Shown here: positions 32,808 to 41,706 of the stretch, one piece after another
Position numbering within the stretch: position 1 is the first letter of the stretch
Layout of the letters: each line of letters opens with the position of its first letter
From: CAVPWP01 sp050789285
GTDB taxonomy: Bacteria; Pseudomonadota; Alphaproteobacteria; Rhodobacterales; Rhodobacteraceae
Direction of reading: 5' to 3'
Length of the DNA stretch: 64,000 bases
Assembly: GCF_050789285.1 (NCBI RefSeq)
Contig: NZ_JBOUVX010000001.1
Location: 124,001-188,000 of the forward strand
Program-made: the position numbers and the translations under genes
Notes under the pieces: generated by a model
Databases searched by the model: none
The model's input: only the letters and a program-made list of their open reading frames with translations
What the model was told of the DNA's origin: nothing

Positions 32808-33815
32808 ATGGCACGGATCGCGCTCAATGGCCTTGGCCGGATCGGCAAACTGGTCCTGCGGGACCTGATCGACACCGGCGCGGGGGGTGACATCGTCCTG
32901 CTCAACGACCCCGCGGGGGATGCCGAGCAGCATGCGCTTCTGATGGAGTTCGACAGCGTGCATGGCCGCTGGCGGACGCCGGTGGCCCATGAGGACGGCG
33001 CGCTGGTGCTGAACGGCCGGCGCATCCGCCTGACCCACGAAAAAACGATCGAGGCGCTGCCGCTTGCGGAGATTGGCGTCGACCTCGTCATCGACTGCAC
33101 CGGCGTCTTCAAGACCGCCGCGAAGGTCGCGCCCTACTATTCGGCAGGCGCGAAGAAGGTCGTGGTCAGCGCACCGGTCAAGGACGGCGGCGCCCTGAAC
33201 CTCGTCTACGGCGTCAACCACCACCTCTACGACGGCTCGCAGGCCCTCGTCACGGCGGCCTCCTGCACGACGAACTGCCTTGCCCCGGTGGTGAAGGTCA
33301 TCCACGAGGCGCTGGGCATCCGCCACGGCTCGATCACCACGATCCATGACGTCACCAACACCCAGACCATCGTCGACCGCCCGGCGAAGGACATGCGCCG
33401 CGCGCGTTCGGCGCTCCTGAACCTCATCCCCACGACCACCGGCAGCGCCACCGCGATCACGCTGATCTACCCCGAACTGAAGGGCCGCCTGAACGGCCAT
33501 GCGGTGCGGGTGCCACTTCTCAACGCCTCGCTGACCGATTGTGTCTTCGAGGTCGAGCGGCCAACAACGGTCGAAGAGGTCAACGCCCTTTTCGAGGCGG
33601 CGGCGAGTGGCCCGCTTCAGGGCATCCTCGGGTTCGAGCGTCGTCCGCTGGTGTCGTCGGACTTTACCAACGACCCGCGCTCTTCCATCGTCGACGGGCC
33701 GTCCACCATGGTCGTGAACGGCACGCAGGTGAAGGTCTACGCCTGGTACGACAACGAATGGGGCTATGCCTGCCGCCTGGCCGATATCGCCCGCATGGTG
33801 GCGGCCTCGCTGTGA
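32808..33815 (+). CDS. ArsJ-associated glyceraldehyde-3-phosphate dehydrogenase
   Basis: In arsJ operons this GAPDH paralogue makes 1-arseno-3-phosphoglycerate from glyceraldehyde-3-phosphate and arsenate, which ArsJ then exports. The 335-residue protein has an NAD-binding GLGRIGKLVLRDL start, ASCTTNC with catalytic C153, H180 in TTIHDVTNTQ, and WYDNEWGYACR at the C-terminus. Its ATG follows the ArsR-ArsC stop by 4 nt and its stop overlaps the arsJ GTG start. The operon context separates it from the glycolytic enzyme. Confidence 0.92.
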   Translation: MARIALNGLGRIGKLVLRDLIDTGAGGDIVLLNDPAGDAEQHALLMEFDSVHGRWRTPVAHEDGALVLNGRRIRLTHEKTIEALPLAEIGVDLVIDCTGVFKTAAKVAPYYSAGAKKVVVSAPVKDGGALNLVYGVNHHLYDGSQALVTAASCTTNCLAPVVKVIHEALGIRHGSITTIHDVTNTQTIVDRPAKDMRRARSALLNLIPTTTGSATAITLIYPELKGRLNGHAVRVPLLNASLTDCVFEVERPTTVEEVNALFEAAASGPLQGILGFERRPLVSSDFTNDPRSSIVDGPSTMVVNGTQVKVYAWYDNEWGYACRLADIARMVAASL

Positions 33816-35074
33816 CCGAAGCCGCGGCACCAACGCCGAACCCGCTGCGCGCCTATGCCGCCGTCACGGCGGCCTACTGGGCCTTCATGCTGTCGGATGG
33901 CGCGCTCCGGATGCTGGTGCTTCTGCACTTCAATACGCTGGGCTTCACGCCGATCCAGCTTGCCTGGCTGTTCCTGCTTTACGAGGTGGCCGGGATCGTC
34001 ACGAACCTTGCCGCCGGCTGGCTTGCCGCGCGCTTCGGGCTCGCGGCCACGCTGTACGGCGGGCTCGCGCTTCAGATCGGGGCGTTGGTGGCCCTTGCCC
34101 AGCTCGACCCCGGCTGGGGCGTCGCGGCCTCGGTCGCCTTCGTGATGGCGGTGCAGGGGGTGTCGGGCGTGGCCAAGGACCTTGCCAAGATGTCCTCGAA
34201 GTCGGCAGTGAAGCTTCTTGCCCCGAAAGAGGACGGCGGCCTCTTCCGCTGGGTTGCGGCGCTGACGGGATCGAAGAACGCGGTGAAGGGCCTTGGCTTC
34301 TTCCTTGGTGCCGCGCTTCTTGCGGTCGCCGGGTTCGAGGCGGCGGTCTGGGGCATGGCGGGCGTCCTTGCCGCCATTCTCGTCGCGGTCGTTCTGTTCC
34401 TGCCCGCCGGCCTCCCTGGCCGGATGAAGGCCGAGGAGGCGTGGAGCGGCTGGCGCTCGAAGGACCCGCGCGTGAACCGCCTTTCGCTTGCCCGCATGTT
34501 CCTCTTCGGCGCACGCGACGTCTGGTTCGTCGTGGGCATCCCGGTCTACTTTCAGGCGGTGCTGTCGGACGGCACGGCGGAAGGCCGGCGCGAGGCCTTC
34601 TTCCTTATTGGCAGCTTCCTTGCGCTGTGGATCATCGCCTACGGTGCCGTGCAGGCCGTCGCGCCGAAACTCCTCGGGGCGCGGACCCAGCCGGAAGAGG
34701 CGATGACCGCCAAGGCGATCTTCTGGGCCGGCCTGCTGGTTCCCATCCCCTTCGCCCTTGCCGCCGCCGCGCTTCTGGCGGACGGGCCGTCGCCCATGCT
34801 CACCGCCACGCTTATCGGTGGCCTTCTTGTCTTCGGCTTCGTCTTCGCGATCAACTCCTCGGTCCATTCGTACCTGATCCTGGCCTTCGGATCGGCCGAC
34901 CGCATCACCCGCGACGTGGGCTTCTACTACATGGCGAATGCCGCCGGGCGGCTGATCGGCACGCTTCTGTCCGGGATCAGCTTCCAGTTGGGCGGCCTGC
35001 CGCTTTGCCTGGCCACCGCCGGGGTCATGGCCCTTGCCAGCTGGCTTGCCGCACGCCGGTTGCGCGGTGTCTGA
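33812..35074 (+). CDS. arsJ: Organoarsenical efflux MFS transporter ArsJ
   Basis: The 420-residue major facilitator family protein has about twelve hydrophobic segments and the ArsJ marks MLSDGALRMLVLLHFNTLGF at the start, GVSGVAKDLAKMSSKSAVK after helix 4 and TGSKNAVKGLGFFLGAALL. It exports 1-arseno-3-phosphoglycerate made by the adjacent GAPDH. The GTG start is set by the GTGA overlap with that gene. Only 17 nt separate its stop from the convergent aminotransferase fusion gene. Confidence 0.92.
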   Translation: MTEAAAPTPNPLRAYAAVTAAYWAFMLSDGALRMLVLLHFNTLGFTPIQLAWLFLLYEVAGIVTNLAAGWLAARFGLAATLYGGLALQIGALVALAQLDPGWGVAASVAFVMAVQGVSGVAKDLAKMSSKSAVKLLAPKEDGGLFRWVAALTGSKNAVKGLGFFLGAALLAVAGFEAAVWGMAGVLAAILVAVVLFLPAGLPGRMKAEEAWSGWRSKDPRVNRLSLARMFLFGARDVWFVVGIPVYFQAVLSDGTAEGRREAFFLIGSFLALWIIAYGAVQAVAPKLLGARTQPEEAMTAKAIFWAGLLVPIPFALAAAALLADGPSPMLTATLIGGLLVFGFVFAINSSVHSYLILAFGSADRITRDVGFYYMANAAGRLIGTLLSGISFQLGGLPLCLATAGVMALASWLAARRLRGV

Positions 35075-35091
35075 GGGGCCGAAGGCCGCGA

Positions 35092-37401
35092 TCAGGGTTC
35101 AAGCCGCGAGAGTGCGCGGTCGAGGGCGGCAAGGGCGAAGTCGATGTCCGCGGCGCTGACGACAAGGGGCGGGCGCATCTTGACGATGTTTCCGCGGATC
35201 CCCTCGCTGCCCACCAGCACGCCTTCGTCCTTCAGAAGGTCGATCAACCGTCCGGTCTGCGCCGCGGCCGGCGCCCGGGTGGCGCGGTCCGCAACCAGTT
35301 CAAGACCCACGGCCAGCCCCGTCGCCCTGACGCAGCCGATGATCGGGTGGCGGGCCTGCAGCTTTCGCAATCCCTCGGCGAAGCGCGCGCCCATGCGGGC
35401 GGCGTGGTCGGTCAGGTCCTGCCGGTCGATGGCGTCAAGCACCGCCAGCCCCGCCGCCGCCGAGACGTTGTTGCCCCCGAAGGTCGAGAAGAAGGCGGTG
35501 GTCGTCTCGAAGTGATCAAGGATCTCGGGCCGTGTCAGGACGACGCCGATCGGGTGGCCGTTGCCGGCGGGCTTGCCGATGGTCACGAAATCGGGCGTCA
35601 CGCCATGGTGCTGGTAGCCCCAGAAATGCCCGCCCATGCGACCGAAGCCCGATTGCACCTCGTCGGCGATGCAAAGCCCCCCGGCGGCGCGCACACGCTC
35701 GAAGACGCCCGCGACATAGCCGGGAAGCGGCTCCAGCACGCCATTGGTCATGAAGGCGCTGTCGATGATGACGGCCGCCGGTTTCACGCCCGCCTCGGCC
35801 AGAGACGCGATCGCCCGGTCGGTGTCGGCGGCGAAGTCCTCGGCCGCCAGTCCCGGGTTGTTATAGGTGTCCGGCGCCATCAGGGTGCGGACATGGGGGG
35901 GCAGGACCCCGGTCTTGCTGGCCGACGGCGAGACGGCGTCGATCGCCTCGGTGATGCCGTGGTAGGCGAAGTCCTGGCAGAGAAAGCCCGTGGCCCCCGT
36001 CCAGGCGCACGCCATGCGCCAGGCGATGTCGTTTGCCTCGGACCCCGAATTGACGAAGGCGCATGCCGTCAGGGCGCCGCCGGTCAGCGCGCCAAGGCGT
36101 TCGGCATAGTCGAGCACCTGTTCGCCCAGATAGCGCGTGTTGGTGTTCAGCACGCGCGCCTGCCGCGCGATCGCCTCGGTCACGGCGGGGTTGCAATGCC
36201 CCACGATCGGAACGTTGTTGTAGAAATCGAGATAGCGACGACCGCCTGCGTCGGTCAGCCAGACGCCGTCGCCGCGGACCATGTGCAGCGGGGGGTCGTA
36301 GAACAGGTAGGGGCGCGAGCCCATCAGCCGCCTGCGACGCTCGAGAAGCCCCGACAGGGGAACGGAACGCCCGGGCGCCGGCGCCATCCCGCTGGCCTTG
36401 CGAAAATGGTCGGTCAGGGTGTCGGGGCCCAACGCCGCGATCTGCCGCATCAGCGCGAACGAGCCAAAGGCCTCGCCAGCCGTGTAGTCGGGGGTGTCGG
36501 GCGTGTGCGTCGCGCGATAGGCCATGATCAGCGCGGCGACCAGCACGCGCATCAGGACAAGGTCGTAGAGCGTGTCGGTTTCCGCGTCCTCAAGCGGGAT
36601 GCGCGCGGTGAAGCCTGACAGGATCGCCTCGGTCGTGGGCAACAGGGTTTCCGCGTCCGAGAAATCGCTCAGCGCATTGGCCAGGTCGATGACGATCGGC
36701 CCATGCAGCATGTCGCCGAAGTCGATAACCCCCAGCGGCGCCTCGTCGGGCGCAACGACAAGGTTGTGGCGGTGCAGATCGGCGTGAAGCGCCTGCGCCC
36801 GCAGCCCGGCGAGGCGCGGCAGGGTCCGGCCCAGGAACCTGTCGATTGCCTGCCGCGCCACGCCCCGGTGTTCCGACGGCAACAGGTCGACGTGCCCGGA
36901 CAACTGGCCGATCTGGCGCGGATCCCACAGCAGCGGACGCGCGTTGAGAGACGGGTGAAAGAAGCCCCGCATCGCCGTCTGAAGCTGCGCCAGAAGCGCC
37001 CCGATGCGGTGTAGCTCACCGCGCGACAAAGGCCGCTCGACGGCGATTTCGCCTTCCAGAAAGCTCAGCAGGTAGCACTGGAACAGGGCGCCGTCCGGGG
37101 CCGCGATTTCTGAGAGCGGGCCGCCCTCAAGCGTCGGCAGGACGCGCGGCACGTTGAGCGTGGGATCGACCCTTGCGATGTGATCCAGGGCGGCGATCTG
37201 GCAGTCAAGCTGGCCCGCGTCTTCCGAGCCGTTCATCACCTTGACGACGAAGGCGCGGCGATCGGGAAGTCTCAGAAGCAGGTTCTGATCGCGTTCGGAA
37301 TAGAGGGGCTTCATGCGTCCGGTCAGCCCGTAGGCCCGGATCAGATGTCCTTCGACAACGGAGACCGGCAGGTCTGGCGGGTTGGCTGCGAGAAACTTCA
37401 T
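35092..37401 (-). CDS. Fused APH-family kinase and class III PLP aminotransferase/phospho-lyase
   Basis: The 769-residue protein has an aminoglycoside-phosphotransferase-like kinase domain (about 15-300; H206-x-D208 and N213 in LHADLHRHNLVV, GVIDFGD) followed by a class III PLP domain (about 345-765) with NSGSEAND, IADEVQSGFGR (D580) and the PLP lysine K610 in TIGKPAGNG. Kinase plus PLP phospho-lyase pairs act in hydroxylysine and phosphoethanolamine breakdown: the hydroxyl is phosphorylated, then phosphate and amine are eliminated. A similar two-step role is inferred; the substrate is unknown. AGGAGG precedes the ATG. It is transcribed alone. Confidence 0.85.
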   Translation of the reverse strand: MKFLAANPPDLPVSVVEGHLIRAYGLTGRMKPLYSERDQNLLLRLPDRRAFVVKVMNGSEDAGQLDCQIAALDHIARVDPTLNVPRVLPTLEGGPLSEIAAPDGALFQCYLLSFLEGEIAVERPLSRGELHRIGALLAQLQTAMRGFFHPSLNARPLLWDPRQIGQLSGHVDLLPSEHRGVARQAIDRFLGRTLPRLAGLRAQALHADLHRHNLVVAPDEAPLGVIDFGDMLHGPIVIDLANALSDFSDAETLLPTTEAILSGFTARIPLEDAETDTLYDLVLMRVLVAALIMAYRATHTPDTPDYTAGEAFGSFALMRQIAALGPDTLTDHFRKASGMAPAPGRSVPLSGLLERRRRLMGSRPYLFYDPPLHMVRGDGVWLTDAGGRRYLDFYNNVPIVGHCNPAVTEAIARQARVLNTNTRYLGEQVLDYAERLGALTGGALTACAFVNSGSEANDIAWRMACAWTGATGFLCQDFAYHGITEAIDAVSPSASKTGVLPPHVRTLMAPDTYNNPGLAAEDFAADTDRAIASLAEAGVKPAAVIIDSAFMTNGVLEPLPGYVAGVFERVRAAGGLCIADEVQSGFGRMGGHFWGYQHHGVTPDFVTIGKPAGNGHPIGVVLTRPEILDHFETTTAFFSTFGGNNVSAAAGLAVLDAIDRQDLTDHAARMGARFAEGLRKLQARHPIIGCVRATGLAVGLELVADRATRAPAAAQTGRLIDLLKDEGVLVGSEGIRGNIVKMRPPLVVSAADIDFALAALDRALSRLEP

Positions 37402-37550
37402 CCGGCCTCCTTGGCCCCAGGTCGGGATGCACCGCATCCGCTGCGTGCGAAGTCTCGGCGACGCGCGAACGGGTTGCAAGACGCGCAATCCGCGCGGCAG
37501 GCGCAAGGGCGGTGCCGGGGCCGCGGGTCATCGGTCTGAAGACATCGCGC

Positions 37551-37579
37551 TTGACCCCCCATGACCCTTGAAATATGCC
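37551..37579 (+). promoter_or_regulatory. Promoter of tRNA-Gly
   Basis: TTGACC (37551-37556) and TATGCC (37574-37579) are spaced by 17 nt and end 12 nt before the mature tRNA 5' end. Confidence 0.55.
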
Positions 37580-37591
37580 TCCGGACGCTGA

Positions 37592-37665
37592 GCGGGCGTT
37601 GTGTAGTGGTAAGACCTCAGCCTTCCAAGCTGATGACGCGGGTTCGATTCCCGCCGCCCGCTCCA
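37592..37665 (+). tRNA. tRNA-Gly (anticodon TCC)
   Basis: A 74-nt cloverleaf can be drawn: acceptor GCGGGCG pairs with CGCCCGC, the T arm is GCGGG-TTCGATT-CCCGC, the anticodon stem-loop CTCAGCCTTCCAAGCTGATG holds TCC, and CCA is encoded. The discriminator base is T. Confidence 0.93.
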
Positions 37666-37843
37666 GCCGCGACGTCGTGCGTGCCGCAGACGCGCGCCCG
37701 CGGCCAAGGGCCCAAACACATCCAAGGCTTTGCTGATCCTTGCCCCCGTCGGAAGGGCCGCCCTGGCCCATTCTGACGCAGCCTGACGCCTTGTGACGGC
37801 GCGGCGTTGCCGCTATCCAGCCTGAACCGGGAAGGGAGGATGC

Positions 37844-39637
37844 ATGGCCGAGCCCGCGATCCAGTCGGAAGCCGAACGCGCCAAGTCGCGCAACGTTCGG
37901 GCGCTTGGCGCCTTGTGGCCCTTCGTGATGCCCTACCGGGTGCATCTTGTCGCGGCGCTTGCCGCGCTGGTCTTCACGGCGGTCGTATCGCTGGTCCTGC
38001 CGATTGCCGTGCGCCGCGTGGTCGACGGGTTCGAAACCTCGGCCGAGGCGCTTCTTGACAGCTATTTCCTTGCCGCCTTCGGCATCGCCGGCCTTTTCGC
38101 GCTGGGCTCTGGGCTGCGCTACTACCTTGTCACGACACTGGGTGAGCGGGTGGTCGCCGACATCCGCAAGGCGGTCTTCGACCGCATGATCGGCATGAGC
38201 CCGGCCTATTTCGAGAAGATCATGACCGGTGAGGTCCTGAGCCGGATCACCACCGACACCACGCTTATCCTCAGCGTGATCGGCTCGTCGATCTCGATCG
38301 CGCTGCGCAATGCGCTGATCCTTGCCGGCGGGCTTGTGATGCTGTTTGTCACGGCGCCCAAGCTTGCGGCCTTCGTCCTTCTGATCGTGCCTGCGGTGAT
38401 CGTGCCGATCATTCTGCTGGGACGCCGGCTGCGCGTGCTCAGCCGCCAGAACCAGGACTGGATCGCGGCGTCGTCGGGCAACGCCTCCGAGGCGCTCCTG
38501 TCGGTCCAGACGGTGCAGGCCTTCACCCACGAGGCCGCCTCGCGCGGCGCCTTCGCCACGGTGACCGAAAGCGCGTTCCTGTCGGCGCGCACCCGTGTGC
38601 GCGTGCGCGCGGCGATGACCGTCATCGTCATTGCGCTTGTTTTCGCGGGCATCGTCGGCGTGCTCTGGATTGGCGCCCGCGACGTGCGTGCCGACGCCAT
38701 GACGGTGGGCGAACTTGTCCAGTTCGTGATCTACGCCGTGATGGTCGCGGGCGGCGTCGCGGCCCTGTCCGAGATCTGGGGCGAGTTGCAGCGGGCCGCG
38801 GGCGCCAGCGAACGGCTGGCCCAGCTTCTGCACGCCGAAGATACCGTCGCCGACCCGGCCCGCCCCATCGCCGCGCCGCGTCCACTGCAGGGCAGCATCG
38901 CCTTCGAGGACGTGCGCTTCCGCTATCCTGCCCGGCCCGAGCAGGCCGCCCTCGACGGGGTCAGCTTCACGATTGCGCCCGGTGAAACGGTGGCCCTTGT
39001 CGGGCCGTCGGGCGCGGGCAAGACCACGGTCATCCAGTTGATCCAGCGCTTTTACGACCCCCAGGGCGGGGCGGTGCGTCTGGACGGGACCGACCTGCGC
39101 GACATGGCGCGCGCCGACTTCCGCCGCTCGATCGCGCTCGTGCCGCAGGACCCGGTGATCTTCGCCGCCTCGGCGCGCGAGAACATCCGCTTCGGCCGCC
39201 CCGAAGCCACCGACGCCGAGGTCGAGGCCGCCGCGAAGGCCGCCGCCGCGCACGAGTTCCTGGCCGCGCTGCCGCAGGGCTATGACACCTACGTGGGCGA
39301 GCGCGGCGTGATGCTGTCGGGCGGCCAGAAGCAGCGCGTGGCCATCGCCCGCGCCATTCTGCGCGATGCGCCGATCCTGCTTCTGGACGAAGCCACCTCG
39401 GCGCTGGACGCCGAAAGCGAACAGGCCGTGCAAAGCGCCGTCGACACGCTGTCGGAAGGCCGGACCACCGTGATCGTCGCGCACCGCCTTGCCACGGTGA
39501 AGAAGGCCGACCGGATCCTTGTCTTCGATCAGGGCCGGATCGTCGCGGAAGGCACCCATGGCGACCTAGTGGCGCAGGGCGGTCTTTACGCCCGGTTGGC
39601 CCGGCTTCAGTTCACCGAAGGGCTTGCCGCCGAATAG
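37844..39637 (+). CDS. ABC exporter, fused permease and ATPase (MsbA/multidrug type)
   Basis: A 597-residue half-transporter that works as a homodimer. Six transmembrane helices cover residues about 25-320, with the ABC_membrane stretch VVADIRKAVFDRMIGMSPAY. The ATPase domain has Walker A GPSGAGKTT near 387-395, VPQDPVIFAASARENIRFGR, signature LSGGQKQRVAIARAI near 490 and Walker B PILLLDEATSALDAES. Substrate is unknown; lipid or drug export is typical. GGGAGG lies upstream of the ATG. The 178 nt back to the tRNA hold no gene. Confidence 0.92.
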   Translation: MAEPAIQSEAERAKSRNVRALGALWPFVMPYRVHLVAALAALVFTAVVSLVLPIAVRRVVDGFETSAEALLDSYFLAAFGIAGLFALGSGLRYYLVTTLGERVVADIRKAVFDRMIGMSPAYFEKIMTGEVLSRITTDTTLILSVIGSSISIALRNALILAGGLVMLFVTAPKLAAFVLLIVPAVIVPIILLGRRLRVLSRQNQDWIAASSGNASEALLSVQTVQAFTHEAASRGAFATVTESAFLSARTRVRVRAAMTVIVIALVFAGIVGVLWIGARDVRADAMTVGELVQFVIYAVMVAGGVAALSEIWGELQRAAGASERLAQLLHAEDTVADPARPIAAPRPLQGSIAFEDVRFRYPARPEQAALDGVSFTIAPGETVALVGPSGAGKTTVIQLIQRFYDPQGGAVRLDGTDLRDMARADFRRSIALVPQDPVIFAASARENIRFGRPEATDAEVEAAAKAAAAHEFLAALPQGYDTYVGERGVMLSGGQKQRVAIARAILRDAPILLLDEATSALDAESEQAVQSAVDTLSEGRTTVIVAHRLATVKKADRILVFDQGRIVAEGTHGDLVAQGGLYARLARLQFTEGLAAE

Positions 39638-39782
39638 ACGACGCTGCGGCACGCCCGTCGTGACGTGGCGTTCGCACGGCCTTCGCCGCTTGAACGGGGG
39701 CGCCGGTTTCCGCATCTTCGCGCGCAACATGCGACCGGGCCGTCCAAGGTCCGGCCAACGGCCATTCGGGGAGGAGACCGGG

Positions 39783-41675
39783 ATGACGATTTTCGCGTCG
39801 CTGGCGGACGCCAAGGCGATCGAAGCGCAGATGGACTGGAGCGCGCGGGACGTACCCGCCACGCTTTACGGACTGCTTTCGCGCACCGCCGACAGGTTTC
39901 CTGGCCACAAGGCAGTGTCCTACCAGCTCTTGTCGGGGCCGTCGGACAAGGCCGAAACCCTGACCTGGCGCGAACTGCACGGCCGCGTCACCCAGGCGGC
40001 CAACCTGTTCCGCAGCCTCGGGATCGGCGAAAGCGACGTGGTCGCCTACGTCCTGCCCAACGCCAACGAGACGGTCGTGACCCTTCTGGGCGGCGCGGTC
40101 GCGGGCATCGCGAACCCGATCAACCCGTTGCTCGAACCCGACCAGATCGCCTCGATCCTGCGCGAGACGAAGGCGAAGGTGGTCGTCACGCTAAAGGCCT
40201 TTCCAAAGACCGACGTGCCCCAGAAGGTGGCCGAGGCGGTGAGGCACGCCCCCGGCGTCGAGACCGTTCTCGAGGTCGATCTGGTGCGCTACCTCACGCC
40301 GCCGAAGTCGTGGATCGTGCCGCTGATCCGGCCGAAGAACCCGGTCACACACCATGCCCGCGTGCTGGACTTCGCCGCGGAATGCGCGCGCCAGCCCCGG
40401 TCACTGACCTTCGCCGACAGCACGGGCGACCGCGTGGCCGCCTATTTCCATACCGGCGGCACGACCGGCATGCCCAAGGTCGCGCAGCACACCTATGGCG
40501 GCATGATCTACAACGGCTGGATCGGCCATACGATCCTCTTCAGCGAGACCGACAACATCATCTGTCCGCTGCCGCTGTTCCATGTCTTCGCCTGCCACGT
40601 GATCCTGATGGCGGCGCTGAGTTCGGGCGCACATGTCGTCTTCCCGACGCCACAGGGCTATCGCGGCGAAGGCGTCTTCGACAACTTCTGGAAGCTGATC
40701 GAGCGCTGGCAGATCAGCTTCATCATCACCGTCCCCACAGCGATCTCGGCGCTGATGCAGCGGCCGGTCAACGCCGACATCTCGACGGTGAAGACCGCCT
40801 TTTCGGGCTCTGCGCCGCTGCCGGTCGAGCTTTACAAGCGTTTCGAGAAGGCCACGGGCGTCAACATCATCGAAGGCTACGGCCTGACCGAGGCGACCTG
40901 CCTTGTCTCGTGCAACCCGATCGACGGGCCGAAGAAGATCGGCTCGGTCGGCATTCCCTTCCCCTATACCGACGTGAAGATCCTTGTGCACACGGTCGAC
41001 CAAGGCGTGGCCGAAATGGCGGTCGACGACATCGGCGAGATCTGCGTGGCCAACCCCGGCGTCCTGCCTGGCGCGACCTACACCGAGGCCGACAAGAACC
41101 TGCAGCTGTTTCACTATGACGTCTATCTGCGCACCGGCGACCTCGGCCGGATCGACGCGGATGGCTACCTGTGGATCACGGGGCGGGCGAAGGACCTGAT
41201 CATCCGAGGCGGCCACAACATCGATCCCGCCCAGATCGAGCAGGCGCTGGCCGGCCACGATGCCGTGGCGATGGTCGGCGCGATCGGCCAGCCCGATGCC
41301 CGCGCGGGCGAGTTGCCCTGCGCCTATGTCGAACTGGTCAAGGGCGCCAGCGTCACGACCGACGAACTGATGCAGCATGCGCGTGCCCATATCCACGAGC
41401 GGGCGGCCCATCCCAAGCACATCGAGATCCTGCCCGAACTGCCCAAGACCGCCGTCGGCAAGGTCTTCAAGCCCGACCTGCGCCGTCTTGCGATCACGCG
41501 CGTCTTTGACGAGGCGCTTGCCGCCGCCGATCTTGAGGCGCGCGTCGCCGAGGTGATCGAAGACAAGAAGCGCGGACTGGTGGCGCGTCTGAAGACGAAG
41601 GGCAAGGCCGCCGAGGAGGCGAAGGTCGCCGAGACGCTGGGCAACTTCACCACTCCCTGGGAGTGGGTGGACTGA
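39783..41675 (+). CDS. Acyl-CoA synthetase (AMP-forming)
   Basis: The 630-residue ANL-superfamily enzyme activates a carboxylic acid to its acyl-CoA through an acyl-adenylate. It shows the phosphate-binding loop YFHTGGTTGMPKVAQHT, EGYGLTEATCLVSCNP, the hinge YLRTGDLGRIDADGYLWITG and the C-terminal catalytic Lys region ELPKTAVGKVFKP. GAGGAG is 6 nt before the chosen ATG; further upstream in-frame starts lie in the preceding gap. The fatty or aromatic acid substrate cannot be read from the sequence. It ends 31 nt from the convergent adaptor gene. Confidence 0.9.
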   Translation: MTIFASLADAKAIEAQMDWSARDVPATLYGLLSRTADRFPGHKAVSYQLLSGPSDKAETLTWRELHGRVTQAANLFRSLGIGESDVVAYVLPNANETVVTLLGGAVAGIANPINPLLEPDQIASILRETKAKVVVTLKAFPKTDVPQKVAEAVRHAPGVETVLEVDLVRYLTPPKSWIVPLIRPKNPVTHHARVLDFAAECARQPRSLTFADSTGDRVAAYFHTGGTTGMPKVAQHTYGGMIYNGWIGHTILFSETDNIICPLPLFHVFACHVILMAALSSGAHVVFPTPQGYRGEGVFDNFWKLIERWQISFIITVPTAISALMQRPVNADISTVKTAFSGSAPLPVELYKRFEKATGVNIIEGYGLTEATCLVSCNPIDGPKKIGSVGIPFPYTDVKILVHTVDQGVAEMAVDDIGEICVANPGVLPGATYTEADKNLQLFHYDVYLRTGDLGRIDADGYLWITGRAKDLIIRGGHNIDPAQIEQALAGHDAVAMVGAIGQPDARAGELPCAYVELVKGASVTTDELMQHARAHIHERAAHPKHIEILPELPKTAVGKVFKPDLRRLAITRVFDEALAAADLEARVAEVIEDKKRGLVARLKTKGKAAEEAKVAETLGNFTTPWEWVD

Positions 41676-41706
41676 GCGCTGCCCGCCGGCTGCGCGGTGA
41701 AGGCGC

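Noticed and set aside
37680..37843. Direct-repeat-like CTGACGC copies before the ABC exporter
   Set aside because: Only two or three short, imperfect copies; no clear operator or terminator symmetry.
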